Assembly (NCBI RefSeq): GCF_036689815.1
Contig: NZ_JBAHUR010000014.1
Span: 1-64,000, forward strand
Direction: 5' to 3'
From: Magnetovibrio sp. PR-2
GTDB taxonomy: Bacteria > Pseudomonadota > Alphaproteobacteria > Rhodospirillales > Magnetovibrionaceae
Length of the DNA stretch: 64,000 bases
Shown here: positions 44,909 to 53,214 of the stretch, one piece after another
Position numbering within the stretch: position 1 is the first letter of the stretch
Layout: each line of letters opens with the position of its first letter
Program-made: the position numbers and the translations under genes
The notes under the pieces: generated by a model
What the model was told of the DNA's origin: nothing
The model's input: the letters and a program-made list of their open reading frames with translations, nothing else
Databases searched by the model: none

Positions 44909-46672
44909 TTAATTGGGTTGTTCACGCTGCATGCGTTCTCGTCGCCCCAAAAGTTTTTGGACCATACGAATGACGGTGCGAACGTTTCCATACTTAGCAA
45001 AGATGCCTTCCAAAAACATCACCTCAGCTTCACTGAGATCAGGGATGAACCTATGATCAACACCGACTTCATCTGCAAAATCAGACCTAACCCCACCGAT
45101 GATGGCGCGAAGATGTTCGGCTTCGGGTTTCGGCGTTTCGATCACGCGAAAGCGGTTCAGGAACGGCAGCGGCAAATGCGCAATGTCGTTGGCCGTGGCG
45201 ACGAAATTGACGTAGGACAAATTGACGCCTGCCATCAGACATTCGTCAAAGTATCCGGCTGCATTCTCCCGTTCCGTCATCATCAGCAATGTGGCGACCG
45301 GGTCGCCGTTGCGGCCATCGGCCTTGGTTTTATCTACTTCGTCAAAGACAAGAATGGGATTAGCGACTTTTGTCTCTGCGATTTTGTTGACGGGATAGCT
45401 TGGATTGGCAGACGACCAACCAAAACCTGTCCCCCTCAACATCCGGTCGTCAGCCGCACCGGAAAGACTAAGCATGTCGGACGGGATGCCAAGAACCTTA
45501 GCCAGTCTTTGGACGAAACGTGTCTTACCTGTTCCCGGCGCGCCATGGATGAGCAAGGGCGGCAGACTGTATTCCCGCTGGCCGTACGATTGGCGAAGCA
45601 CAAGGTCTTTACAGATGAGATCAATTGGTTGCTCCATCCAAGGAAACTCAGCCAACAACCGGTTACGTAGTTCGTCAACGGACACTTGCGGTTCCAGCAA
45701 TTTCAAGGGTTCACGCATGACTGCAAAATCTTTCAGAATACGTCGGCGCTCCCCAGACATGGCATCCGCAGAGGGCATGTTAGGTGCCAAGATCACATGG
45801 CCGTCCGGTACATATTGATCGTCGTTGGCAGGCGTCATTTCGGTTGCATCAAGGCCGTCCAGCCGTGTGTGCAGATATTCATCGAGTGTGGAAGTATCCA
45901 CCTCATTCAATTCAGCCTGTGCACCAGCGCGAAATGCACGCACGAGCAACCGGGCTGCTCCACAGTCTGTGTCACGAGCGACCAGACCCGCCAAACGCGC
46001 CAGTACGGCGGAGCTCAATTTGTCATGAACAAGATACGAGAGCGCGCAGAACTGATCCGCATCGCCTGCAAGAGCTTTGTCCAAATCAGGGCTGTTATCA
46101 TCACCGTCAAAAGCCCAGCCGTCACCGGCCTTTCGGTCTGCGTCGAGAATCTTGACGATCTGTTCCAAATCGTCCTCGTGCAAACTGTGTTCGAGCTCAG
46201 GAAGAATTTGGTTCGGCTCAGCACCTTCACGGAAAGCGTCACCCCACGGGTTCGCGTAAACTCGAATGACTGCCATCAGGTCATCGATGGATGGTCCGTT
46301 TAGTGTGCCAAACAGACGTACCAAAATAGCTTTGTGTGTGGCTTGTAGGTATGCGAGTTCATGTTTCGATAACTGCAGTTTTTTGTGCAGAGCGTAGGCC
46401 AGCATCAGGGCCGCGAGACGGATGTGCCTTTCCTCGACAGCGCACGACACCCAAAAAAACCAGCGGACGTGCTTGGCATCTTCGATGTTGGCTCGTGCGT
46501 ATTCCCCACCGGCTTCTTTGAGAGCATCCTTCAAACGCCCCGTCGGCATGGATCGCACATGGGTTTGGGTTGCGGGTTCTGCGAACAGTCGAATGATCTC
46601 AATGCAGTCATCATCCGACATTGTTTCGAGCGCCAGCGCTACGGCTGACGCGATTTCGTTGGGTGTCATCAT
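44909..46672 (-). CDS. Lon-type AAA+ ATPase without protease domain
   Basis: 587 aa; ATG 46672 follows GGAGTGTGAGAC. Residues 1-310 are a helical unknown region. The AAA+ module (about 330-560) has Walker A HGAPGTGKTRFVQRLAK, Walker B NPILVFDEVDKT, sensor-1 VATANDIAHLP and an arginine finger NRFRVIE, closest to the Lon branch. There is no Ser-Lys protease part. The protein stops at REQPN-TAA; the same frame then continues 22 codons (DDVLAEVDYALAPSRAP) to another stop, a hint of lost C-terminus. It would be an ATP-driven remodeller acting with the two phosphoesterases that follow; this is inference. Confidence 0.75.
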   Translation of the reverse strand: MMTPNEIASAVALALETMSDDDCIEIIRLFAEPATQTHVRSMPTGRLKDALKEAGGEYARANIEDAKHVRWFFWVSCAVEERHIRLAALMLAYALHKKLQLSKHELAYLQATHKAILVRLFGTLNGPSIDDLMAVIRVYANPWGDAFREGAEPNQILPELEHSLHEDDLEQIVKILDADRKAGDGWAFDGDDNSPDLDKALAGDADQFCALSYLVHDKLSSAVLARLAGLVARDTDCGAARLLVRAFRAGAQAELNEVDTSTLDEYLHTRLDGLDATEMTPANDDQYVPDGHVILAPNMPSADAMSGERRRILKDFAVMREPLKLLEPQVSVDELRNRLLAEFPWMEQPIDLICKDLVLRQSYGQREYSLPPLLIHGAPGTGKTRFVQRLAKVLGIPSDMLSLSGAADDRMLRGTGFGWSSANPSYPVNKIAETKVANPILVFDEVDKTKADGRNGDPVATLLMMTERENAAGYFDECLMAGVNLSYVNFVATANDIAHLPLPFLNRFRVIETPKPEAEHLRAIIGGVRSDFADEVGVDHRFIPDLSEAEVMFLEGIFAKYGNVRTVIRMVQKLLGRRERMQREQPN

Positions 46673-46853
46673 GTCTCACACTCCACTTAGCCTTCACAAA
46701 CGCGAACACCCGCTGGAAGCGGGGGCGGACGTCATATGCGAAGGGTACGGAACGTGATCATGAATGAAGTGTGCCTGTGCCAGATTTTCGGAGGGGCTCA
46801 AAACGGCGCCATTTTGGATATAGAAAACGGCGTAGTTTTGAAACTGTTGGAAC

Positions 46854-46907
46854 CATCATAAAGGAACTAATTAAATCTTTCAAGAGATAATTAGTTCCTT
46901 TATGGTG
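46854..46907. promoter_or_regulatory. Long inverted repeat between divergent operon and XRE gene
   Basis: CATAAAGGAACTAATTA (46857-46873) and its exact inverse (46888-46904) flank a 14-bp loop; arms extend to 20 bp with one mismatch. It lies between the AAA+ start (46672) and the XRE gene (46937), so it is a likely operator, or a cruciform. AT-rich and unlike the TGACA operators nearby. Confidence 0.75.
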
Positions 46908-46936
46908 GGGTGCTCAACGTGACTGGAGAATATCGT

Positions 46937-47170
46937 ATGCTCACCGCCCCCCAAATCCGCGCCGCCCGAGCGCTTCTGGACTGGACGCAGCATGAACTCG
47001 CTGAACGATCATCTGTGTCCATATCTGTCGTGAAAAGAATGGAAGTCGAGGGGCACGACCCGCGCACCAGCACTGTGCAGGCAATTCAGTCCGCACTGGA
47101 AAAAGGTGGTGTCGTCTTTGTTCCATCAGACGATCATGCAGGCGAAGGCGTGCGCATGAAGACGCCATAA
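46937..47170 (+). CDS. Small XRE-family regulator
   Basis: 77 aa. ATG 46937 with TGGAG upstream; an in-frame start at 46910 is less likely. HTH: MLTAPQIRAARALLDWTQHE, then LAERSSVSISVVKRMEVEG. The C-terminal part (STVQAIQSALEKGGVVFVPS, then GVRMKTP) is typical of short phage/island regulators. It may bind the inverted repeat just upstream and control the divergent AAA+ operon. A decayed copy of its C-terminus occurs at 48839-48970. Confidence 0.8.
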   Translation: MLTAPQIRAARALLDWTQHELAERSSVSISVVKRMEVEGHDPRTSTVQAIQSALEKGGVVFVPSDDHAGEGVRMKTP

Positions 47171-47180
47171 AACGAAGCAA

Positions 47181-47534
47181 CTATTTGCTTTTTTTCGAGG
47201 CTTTCGTCTTGCACGTTTTGGCGATTGCATCCACGGCAGGTGCAACAAGCTCCAAAGCTTCTATGGGCATAGCCGAAATTGCCGAATTGATTTTGTCGAT
47301 CTGCTTTTGCTTCGACTTCGGGGCTTTGTATTCCTCATACCCGAGCAGGATGTTTGGCGAGGTTTTCAGCACACCGCATATGCGCAACAGAGTCTGGTAG
47401 TCCGGCTCACGGATATTGTTGACGTAATTGCTATAGCGCGTTTGGGATAGCTCAAGACGTCGCGCGACTTCCGCATCTGAAAGCCCCAAGTCCTGCGCCC
47501 TAGCGCGCAATCTATTACCAAAATCAACAGCCAT
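47181..47534 (-). CDS. XRE-family regulator (117 aa)
   Basis: ATG 47534 chosen with AAAGGGG near it; an in-frame start at 47612 would cross the operator palindrome. HTH at about aa 1-60: FGNRLRARAQDLGLSDAEVA, then RRLELSQTRYSNYVNNIREP. The C-terminus is basic (KTKASKKSK). The TAACAC palindrome at 47591-47607 lies 57 bp upstream, fit for autoregulation. Target genes unknown. Confidence 0.8.
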   Translation of the reverse strand: MAVDFGNRLRARAQDLGLSDAEVARRLELSQTRYSNYVNNIREPDYQTLLRICGVLKTSPNILLGYEEYKAPKSKQKQIDKINSAISAMPIEALELVAPAVDAIAKTCKTKASKKSK

Positions 47535-47590
47535 ACCCCTTTGTCGCCGGATGATGGCCTTATTTCCAGCCACTAATCGTGTTGTTAATA

Positions 47591-47607
47591 TAACACGTAA
47601 TGTGTTA
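47591..47607. promoter_or_regulatory. TAACAC-N5-GTGTTA operator
   Basis: A perfect 6-bp-arm palindrome, with a second GTGTT...AACAC overlapping on its left (47580-47597). It lies between the divergent genes at 47534 and 47680, so one regulator could control both. Confidence 0.65.
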
Positions 47608-47679
47608 CACATGTTTCGCTTTCCAATGGTCAGCCTCCCCGATACAGGAACAAACGTTTAACAATATGGAGTTTGATTT

Positions 47680-48285
47680 ATGACAATTCAGACACAGGTT
47701 TTAGCAGAGCCGACAAAGTTCAGCCTTGGCGGATTCACTCCTTTATTGCCTGCAGTTTATTTATTGCTTGTATTCTCAGTGTTGGGAATCCCGCTCATTT
47801 TGGTCATTTTGATTGCACTCAAATTCTTGGAGAAGAAGCAAATCAGGGAAGTTCAAGAAAATGGCCTGCGGGCTTTTAAGAGCTTTGTTGGCGATCAAGC
47901 AAAATACATGGATGTAACTGAGGCAATCAGCAAAAAGAAAAACAGATGCCTTTCGCCGGCCGGTCTTGCCACTGATGGCAATAACATTTTTGTTTTGGAT
48001 GATGGGGTCGGAGCGAAGATTCCGTGGGACCACGTTCGCAACTGGGGCTGGACCACGAGTGATGCGCCTGTGCGGTATGGGCGAACGGGATTCGGTGGTG
48101 TTGAAGATGTCGCTGTTAATCAACAAGAGGCTGTAAAAGCAATCCAAAGCAGCGGCTTCTTCGTATCCGTCTCTGATGTGGAAAAACCTCGATGGCAGTT
48201 TATGACGAAAGATGAAGACCTTCTCAACAAATGGATGGAAATCTTTACCCAAATTGATGAAGAGGCTCAGGCGAAGACAGCATAG
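47680..48285 (+). CDS. Membrane-anchored protein of unknown function
   Basis: 201 aa, ATG after TGGAG. One or two hydrophobic helices (about aa 24-50) form an anchor, followed by a soluble domain with FKSFVGDQAKYM and a beta-rich part (GNNIFVLDDGVGAKIPWDHV, then RNWGW). The layout resembles DUF4755-like proteins of mobile regions; this is a weak match. It diverges from an XRE gene and shares its operator region. Confidence 0.6.
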   Translation: MTIQTQVLAEPTKFSLGGFTPLLPAVYLLLVFSVLGIPLILVILIALKFLEKKQIREVQENGLRAFKSFVGDQAKYMDVTEAISKKKNRCLSPAGLATDGNNIFVLDDGVGAKIPWDHVRNWGWTTSDAPVRYGRTGFGGVEDVAVNQQEAVKAIQSSGFFVSVSDVEKPRWQFMTKDEDLLNKWMEIFTQIDEEAQAKTA

Positions 48286-48312
48286 AAATATCCTTAGACC
48301 TCTCTTTTGATA

Positions 48313-48341
48313 TTGACTTTTATCCTCGCGCTAGGTATATA
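48313..48341 (+). promoter_or_regulatory. Strong sigma70-type promoter without an ORF
   Basis: TTGACT (48313-48318), a 17-bp spacer and TATATA (48336-48341). No coding sequence with an SD begins in the next 150 bp; a stem-loop does. Confidence 0.7.
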
Positions 48342-48349
48342 TACTTATT

Positions 48350-48480
48350 CGGTTTGAGTAGGCCTTTGTATTCCGTAGCCCTGCTTGTGCATTTCCTCAG
48401 GTCGATTGGGAATGCATCAAAGGCGAGCAGGGCAAGGTTGAGACCGAGCAAAGGATAACTCCAATCTAGATTGGTTCACA
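48350..48480 (+). ncRNA. Candidate structured small RNA
   Basis: Downstream of the promoter, GCCCTGCT (48378-48385) pairs with AGCAGGGC (48426-48433), and TGCATTTCC with GGGAATGCA inside it (one G-U). A 14-bp palindrome, CCAATCTAGATTGG, follows at 48461-48474. No RNA family was recognised, and there is no reverse transcriptase nearby that would suggest a retron. Confidence 0.35.
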
Positions 48481-48970
48481 AAAACTGATCGACAGTACAG
48501 ACACCAAGGCCGCTAAGCGTGCAGCGCTTGATGAAATCTCGGACCGTCGTGCTGAAACTGATGAGACGAAAGTGGTGCTGGTTATACCCGGCGGTGAAAC
48601 GGAACGGACGTTGACTTGCATGCCACCGTATTCTTTGCACCAGCGGTAATAACTCTGTTCGGAAATGCCCAGTCGGCGACCGGGTCGTGACAAAAGACGG
48701 TACGATGGTCGTCAATTCCATCACATCAGAAAATGCCGCCCCTTCAACGCCGCTGTACAATTTCAAACTTACAGGCAATAAGCCCCACTATGTTGAATGT
48801 GAAGGAACATATTGGGACGATGGTTATGATCCGTACATGAGCACTTAAAGGCGATACAATCCGTGCTGGAAAAAGGCGGTGCCGAGTTTCTGCCGCCCTC
48901 ACCTGAAATGGGGGAAGGTGTTAGATTCGCGCGCCCCCCCTTCAACAACTCAATAATTTTTTTCATATAG
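48470..48970. pseudogene. Graveyard of four gene fragments
   Basis: (a) 48470-48652, +, a frame reading KLIDSTDTKAAKRAALDEIS and DETKVVLVIPGGETERTL, without start. (b) 48616-48690, -, an IS3-family orfA piece (GRRLGISEQSYYRWCKEYGG). (c) 48684-48848, +, MVVNSITSENAAPSTPLYNF and ECEGTYWDDGYDPYMST. (d) 48839-48970, +, the C-terminal half of a small XRE regulator (LKAIQSVLEKGGAEFLPPSP, MGEGVRF), similar to the intact gene at 46937. No piece is a complete gene. This is recombined debris before the recombinase gene. Confidence 0.75.
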
Positions 48971-49031
48971 CCTTGTCCCTTGCCAGAGCCCGGGCCACCC
49001 TAACCAAATGGAAACTAGGAAAGGGCGCGAG

Positions 49032-50033
49032 ATGAGCAATTTTCCAAAACAGACCAGGACCACACAAACGGAAGAAGACTACTACAAGACTTGTGAAACA
49101 TTGTTTCTGCGTCACATGCGAGAGTGCCATCCTGAGAGCGAGCGCTTCGACCCTATTGCATTTGTTGAATGGCTTATTTCTTTGAAGCCAACACTCAAAG
49201 AGGCATCCTTTCGCAATTACAAGGCTTCGGTTTTGTTCGGGCTCAAGAATTTTGATGATGGGTCATCTTGTTTGGAGGAAGCAATTACAATCCTTCAACG
49301 CGAACCGCAGACAGGATGCCTGAAGGGGAAGTCGTATAAAACATCCAACAAGAAGGAAAAGAAATACCCGCCGAAGATTTTGGATCGCGTGCTGGATGAG
49401 TTGCTTCGCGATATTGGGAAATACAAATACAACCCTCAGCTAGTCTGCATTTTGATCGCTACCATTGCGGTAGGACTGCGCCCCGTTGAATGGGGAAAGA
49501 CAGATATCCAGCAAAACGAAGAGACAGGGGAAAGGCTGCTCATCGTCAAAAACGCAAAGGCCACGAATGGTCGAGGAAATGGCGAAGATAGAGAAATCAA
49601 CATCACCAATTTGCCGCCAGAAATCCATAAAGCCATCGAATATATTGTCGAGTTTGCAACAAACAGTGAAAACTGGGGACTGGAATATGATCGGATCTCC
49701 TGCCTACATGCCCGTCTACAAAAAAAGATTCGTCCGCGTGCAAGGACGAGCTACACGATCTATTCGGCACGCCACCAGTACATCGCAAACCTGAAACACT
49801 TAGGCGTCTTTGACGATATAGCCGATCTGGTTGGTCACAAAGGAAAACGAACGGCAACTGAACATTATGGCCGTAAGCAAGCAGGTAAACTCAAAATCAG
49901 CAAACGACTTGATTATGAGTTATCGGTCGAGACGCGACCTCGCCCGGCAATGGGAAAGGCTAGAAAATCGGGGATGGAGGATGTTTATAAAAGACAGGCC
50001 ACCCGTGAAAGCCGCCTTTTTGAACCACGATAG
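49032..50033 (+). CDS. Tyrosine recombinase / integrase
   Basis: 333 aa from ATG 49032 (SD AGGAAAGGG); the ATG at 49008 lacks an SD. The N-terminal part (about aa 1-115) is a SAM-like arm- or core-binding domain. The catalytic part shows IATIAVGLRPVEW (first Arg), SARHQYIANLKHLG (His-x-x-like box, here RHQ), VADLV-like DIADLVGHKGKRTATEHYG (His and Tyr). It lacks the usual second Arg in canonical HxxR form, as in a divergent subgroup. It is the likely mover of the accessory region that begins at tRNA-Val. Confidence 0.75.
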   Translation: MSNFPKQTRTTQTEEDYYKTCETLFLRHMRECHPESERFDPIAFVEWLISLKPTLKEASFRNYKASVLFGLKNFDDGSSCLEEAITILQREPQTGCLKGKSYKTSNKKEKKYPPKILDRVLDELLRDIGKYKYNPQLVCILIATIAVGLRPVEWGKTDIQQNEETGERLLIVKNAKATNGRGNGEDREINITNLPPEIHKAIEYIVEFATNSENWGLEYDRISCLHARLQKKIRPRARTSYTIYSARHQYIANLKHLGVFDDIADLVGHKGKRTATEHYGRKQAGKLKISKRLDYELSVETRPRPAMGKARKSGMEDVYKRQATRESRLFEPR

Positions 50034-50154
50034 ACATTACGCCATTTCAAGATTACGCGAAGTACAACCTATCATTTTTGTCAGACTTGTCATGCTCACT
50101 TACGTGCGTTACCGTTCTTAACTTCGGTGGACAGCGCAAATAGGGGGCAGTCAA

Positions 50155-51129
50155 ATGCATTGGGGAAGCGGTTTCAGCGCACTTTTTCTTATGGCTATAG
50201 CTTGGTCATTCTCGCCTGTTTCAGATGCACATGCGACAGACTTAAATGACGTACTCCGTGAAGACGCACCCGGTATAGGCGGCTCTCAGGCATCGGTTTC
50301 CACTCAAAATCCCGATGCTGCTTTGGCCGTGGTTGCGCAAAAATATCAAGGCGCTGTTGGCCTCGTAACGGGAATTGGCGCGAAAGGAAAACGCATCCCG
50401 ATCGGCACCGCCTGGGCCGTGGGGCCGAGCCGCTTTGTAACCAACGCGCACGTTACGGAATCCGTCAAGAAAATCCTAGAGGCTGGCATTGATGTTTATG
50501 TCTTGCTGAATCGTTCGCGAACAGCAAAATTAAAAGTTATCTCTTTTTCTCAACATCCCAAATATGACGAAATACGTGTCAAAAAAACGGGGGCGAAGGC
50601 ATTCGGCAACACTTACGATGTTGCGTTCATAGAGGTGGCTGGCAAAACCGACACCTATTTCCCCGTAGCCCATGAAAAGGAATTGCGTAGCATAACACCG
50701 GGATACCGCGTGGCCTATTTGGGCTTTCCAATGGAGGGTCTGGCCAACGGAAATGTAGACGTCTCGAACCCTTTGGCCACCATGCAGTCTGGCATTGTTT
50801 CATCTATGAGTGATTATTATTTTGGTGACAGTGGTTTTAAGAACAATGTCATCATTCGCCACAACCTTCCCCTTTCTGGCGGGGCGAGCGGAAGTCCACT
50901 GTTCAACGTACGTGGAGAAGTCATCGGCGTGATCTCAGCAGGGAATATGTCACGTTCTATTGAAATCGACGCCAAAACCAAGGATGTCCGGCTAGGCCGC
51001 ACACCAAGCGCTGCCATGGTGAACTTTGCGCAACGCATCGATTTGGTGCATGAAATTCCGGGATTTAGGGCTCCTCAAAGTCGACCCGCCACCTCAAAAG
51101 GCGCTGGAGATAAAGGTTTCAAGTGGTAA
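50155..51129 (+). CDS. Exported trypsin-like serine protease
   Basis: 324 aa with a signal peptide ending at about DAHAT. The triad is complete: His in RFVTNAHVTES (about aa 100), Asp in TYDVAFIEV (about 159) and Ser in LSGGASGSPLF (about 245). It has no PDZ domain, so it is not a full HtrA/DegP. It would act in the periplasm or outside. It lies 129 bp before the first caspase gene on the same strand and may be part of the same proteolytic set. Confidence 0.85.
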   Translation: MHWGSGFSALFLMAIAWSFSPVSDAHATDLNDVLREDAPGIGGSQASVSTQNPDAALAVVAQKYQGAVGLVTGIGAKGKRIPIGTAWAVGPSRFVTNAHVTESVKKILEAGIDVYVLLNRSRTAKLKVISFSQHPKYDEIRVKKTGAKAFGNTYDVAFIEVAGKTDTYFPVAHEKELRSITPGYRVAYLGFPMEGLANGNVDVSNPLATMQSGIVSSMSDYYFGDSGFKNNVIIRHNLPLSGGASGSPLFNVRGEVIGVISAGNMSRSIEIDAKTKDVRLGRTPSAAMVNFAQRIDLVHEIPGFRAPQSRPATSKGAGDKGFKW

Positions 51130-51258
51130 AACACCGTACAATCCATCATTTCTATCAGTCTTCACACGTTTTTTACTAGTTGATATAGTGGCAGCAGTTT
51201 GTCTAGGTGAGATTTCACTAGAACGCTGGAGGGTGACATACGTACAATTCTTCAAAAT

Positions 51259-52827
51259 GTGGTTCTTGGCATTGTGGCATTCGCGTTGTTGGCGCCGTTG
51301 AGTGCCATTGCTGAAACGGGCCGTGGTCTTGAAATCCGTTTAAAAGCTTCAGAGAAGAAAAACGCCCCTTATTCGGGGACTATGCAGCTTTATGGGGACT
51401 CGCACGCACTTGTCATTGGGATTGATCGGTACGTTGGAGGCTGGCCTCGCCTAAAGAATGCTGTCTCAGACGCACGTGCCGTCGCAGCTGCACTAAAAAA
51501 TCAGGGGTTTAACGTAACGCTTAAGACTGATCTAAAGTCAGATGAATTGAGCAAAATATTAAAAGAATTTTTTGCCATCAAAGGTGCAGATCCAGAAGCT
51601 CGCCTGTTCTTTTGGTATGCAGGCCACGGACATACCATTAATAATGAAGGTTACTTGGTTCCTGCCGATGCCCCTGCAGATACGAGTCCTGCTTTTAAAG
51701 TTGCAGCTCTACCCATGCGAGATTTCGGATCATTAATGCGTTTATCGGAATCTAAACACGTATTATCTGTTTTTGATTCCTGTTTTTCTGGAACCATTTT
51801 CCAAGCTCGCTCAGGCGCGGCGCCAAAAGCTATTACCCAGAAAACTTCCCGACCTGTCCGGCAATTTATTACCGCAGGGGATGCCGGTCAGTATGTGCGG
51901 GACGATGGTAGTTTTCGTGAATATTTTATCCGTGCAATAACTGGGGATGAGGATTCCGATTTTAATAATGACGGCTATGTCACAGGTGAAGAACTCGGCC
52001 TGTTTTTGAACCAACAAATCACCTCCCTGACGACAGCGGCACAAACCCCGCAAGTCGGCAAACTTCATGACGTGCGTTTTAACCAAGGTGATTTTGTTTT
52101 TGCTTTGCCAGAAGAAAAAAGCTCTGCGCACCTGCAATCTGTTCCAGCGCAATTCAATCCTGAAGTTGTTTTCTGGCAATCGATCCAGAACAGTAAAACT
52201 GGTGAGGACTACTGTGCTTATCTGAGCACCTATAAGGACGGTAGTTTTGCGGCACTTGCTAAAGCACGTGCCAAACAGTTCTACGGGACTTGTTTGACCG
52301 GGGAAAAAAAACAAACGGCTTCATTATCACCGTCAATTCCTGTCGAACGTCCTCCTGCTATTCCCTCTAACTCCACCTTTCAAAGTTTAAACCAGACCAT
52401 GTATACGGCGAAGAATTCACGTGTTCGTGAGACCCCTTCAGGTAAGCAGATAAGCACTTTGCTTGCAGGTAACAAAACTAAAGTTATAGGTAAAACTGAA
52501 CATCGGGGAGAGGATTGGTACAAAGTCCGTTTGCAGAATGGGACTGAGGGTTTCATCTATGGGTCTTTATTGACGGAAAGCTATCAGGCCCCGCGAAGTA
52601 ATGATCGTCAAGAAATCGGTCGTGTAACTGAAACTTATCCTAAATACGGGTATCTAGTCTTTAGAGATATGACAGGTCGTGCAAATGGGATGAGCAAAAT
52701 TTATGCGCAGATATCAGCGGGTAATGTTGTAGAGCTTTCCATTGAAAAGCGGGTGGGTAACTTGGTGTCAGCCATTCCGAAAAAAGGGATGGATGGAATT
52801 CGCGTTGGAACGAAAATTGTAAAATAG
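51259..52827 (+). CDS. Exported caspase-fold protease with SH3 domain
   Basis: 522 aa from GTG 51259, but the better start is probably ATA at 51238: GGAGGGTGA ends 1 bp before it and it adds RTILQNV, giving a full signal peptide (to SAIAE). The frame has a stop at 51208, and no ATG lies between. The caspase p20 has HALVIGIDRYVGGWPRLKNA, catalytic His in FWYAGHGHT and Cys in VFDSCFSGT. DFNNDGYVTGEELG (about aa 234) is an EF-hand-like loop. A bacterial SH3 domain (about 380-440) may bind peptidoglycan. First of three caspase paralogues here. Confidence 0.82.
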   Translation: MVLGIVAFALLAPLSAIAETGRGLEIRLKASEKKNAPYSGTMQLYGDSHALVIGIDRYVGGWPRLKNAVSDARAVAAALKNQGFNVTLKTDLKSDELSKILKEFFAIKGADPEARLFFWYAGHGHTINNEGYLVPADAPADTSPAFKVAALPMRDFGSLMRLSESKHVLSVFDSCFSGTIFQARSGAAPKAITQKTSRPVRQFITAGDAGQYVRDDGSFREYFIRAITGDEDSDFNNDGYVTGEELGLFLNQQITSLTTAAQTPQVGKLHDVRFNQGDFVFALPEEKSSAHLQSVPAQFNPEVVFWQSIQNSKTGEDYCAYLSTYKDGSFAALAKARAKQFYGTCLTGEKKQTASLSPSIPVERPPAIPSNSTFQSLNQTMYTAKNSRVRETPSGKQISTLLAGNKTKVIGKTEHRGEDWYKVRLQNGTEGFIYGSLLTESYQAPRSNDRQEIGRVTETYPKYGYLVFRDMTGRANGMSKIYAQISAGNVVELSIEKRVGNLVSAIPKKGMDGIRVGTKIVK

Positions 52828-52905
52828 TAGCTTGCCAAAGTCTGATAGTTCGTGAGGTTTTGCCAGAGACTAACAGTCATCAGACACAACATTGAAACGT
52901 AGAAG

Positions 52906-53031
52906 ATGGACCCAGAAGCCATCAACAAAACTGTTGCAAAGATGCCTGAAAGTGGGGTGAGTCTATTTAAGGCCGCTTTTAAATCCATTGGCGGGAAGCA
53001 CAGTGATCATCGAGAATTGCACCGTAAATAA
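52906..53031 (+). CDS. 41-aa ORF, possibly a remnant
   Basis: ATG 52906 (AGAAG upstream) to TAA 53031. Product: DPEAINKTVAKMPESGVSLF, then a basic end KHSDHRELHRK. No match recognised. The 387-bp gap 52828-53214 also has an overlapping hydrophobic frame from 53112 that runs into the lipoprotein gene; both look like leftovers. Confidence 0.35.
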   Translation: MDPEAINKTVAKMPESGVSLFKAAFKSIGGKHSDHRELHRK

Positions 53032-53214
53032 GGGGATGATCAACGCGCTCACTGCTCCCCCTCTGGCTCCGATGATTGTTGTTGGATACAAACCAGAAAC
53101 CACTTTATACAATGAGCGTCATCTTCCTCCTGCTATTTATGATAGGTTGTATTATCTTTTATGTTCCGTATTGTATTGTTTCTATACTGATTAAGTTTGA
53201 ATTGCGGGGGCATT

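Noticed and set aside
46937-47534. Toxin-antitoxin pair
   Set aside because: Both genes are HTH regulators, in convergent orientation, and neither has a toxin partner.
48350-48480. Retron msr-msd
   Set aside because: There is no reverse transcriptase gene in reach and the stem-loops lack the usual branching-G arrangement.
39702-50033. Intact prophage
   Set aside because: No capsid, portal, terminase, tail or lysis genes are present; only regulators, a recombinase and cargo.
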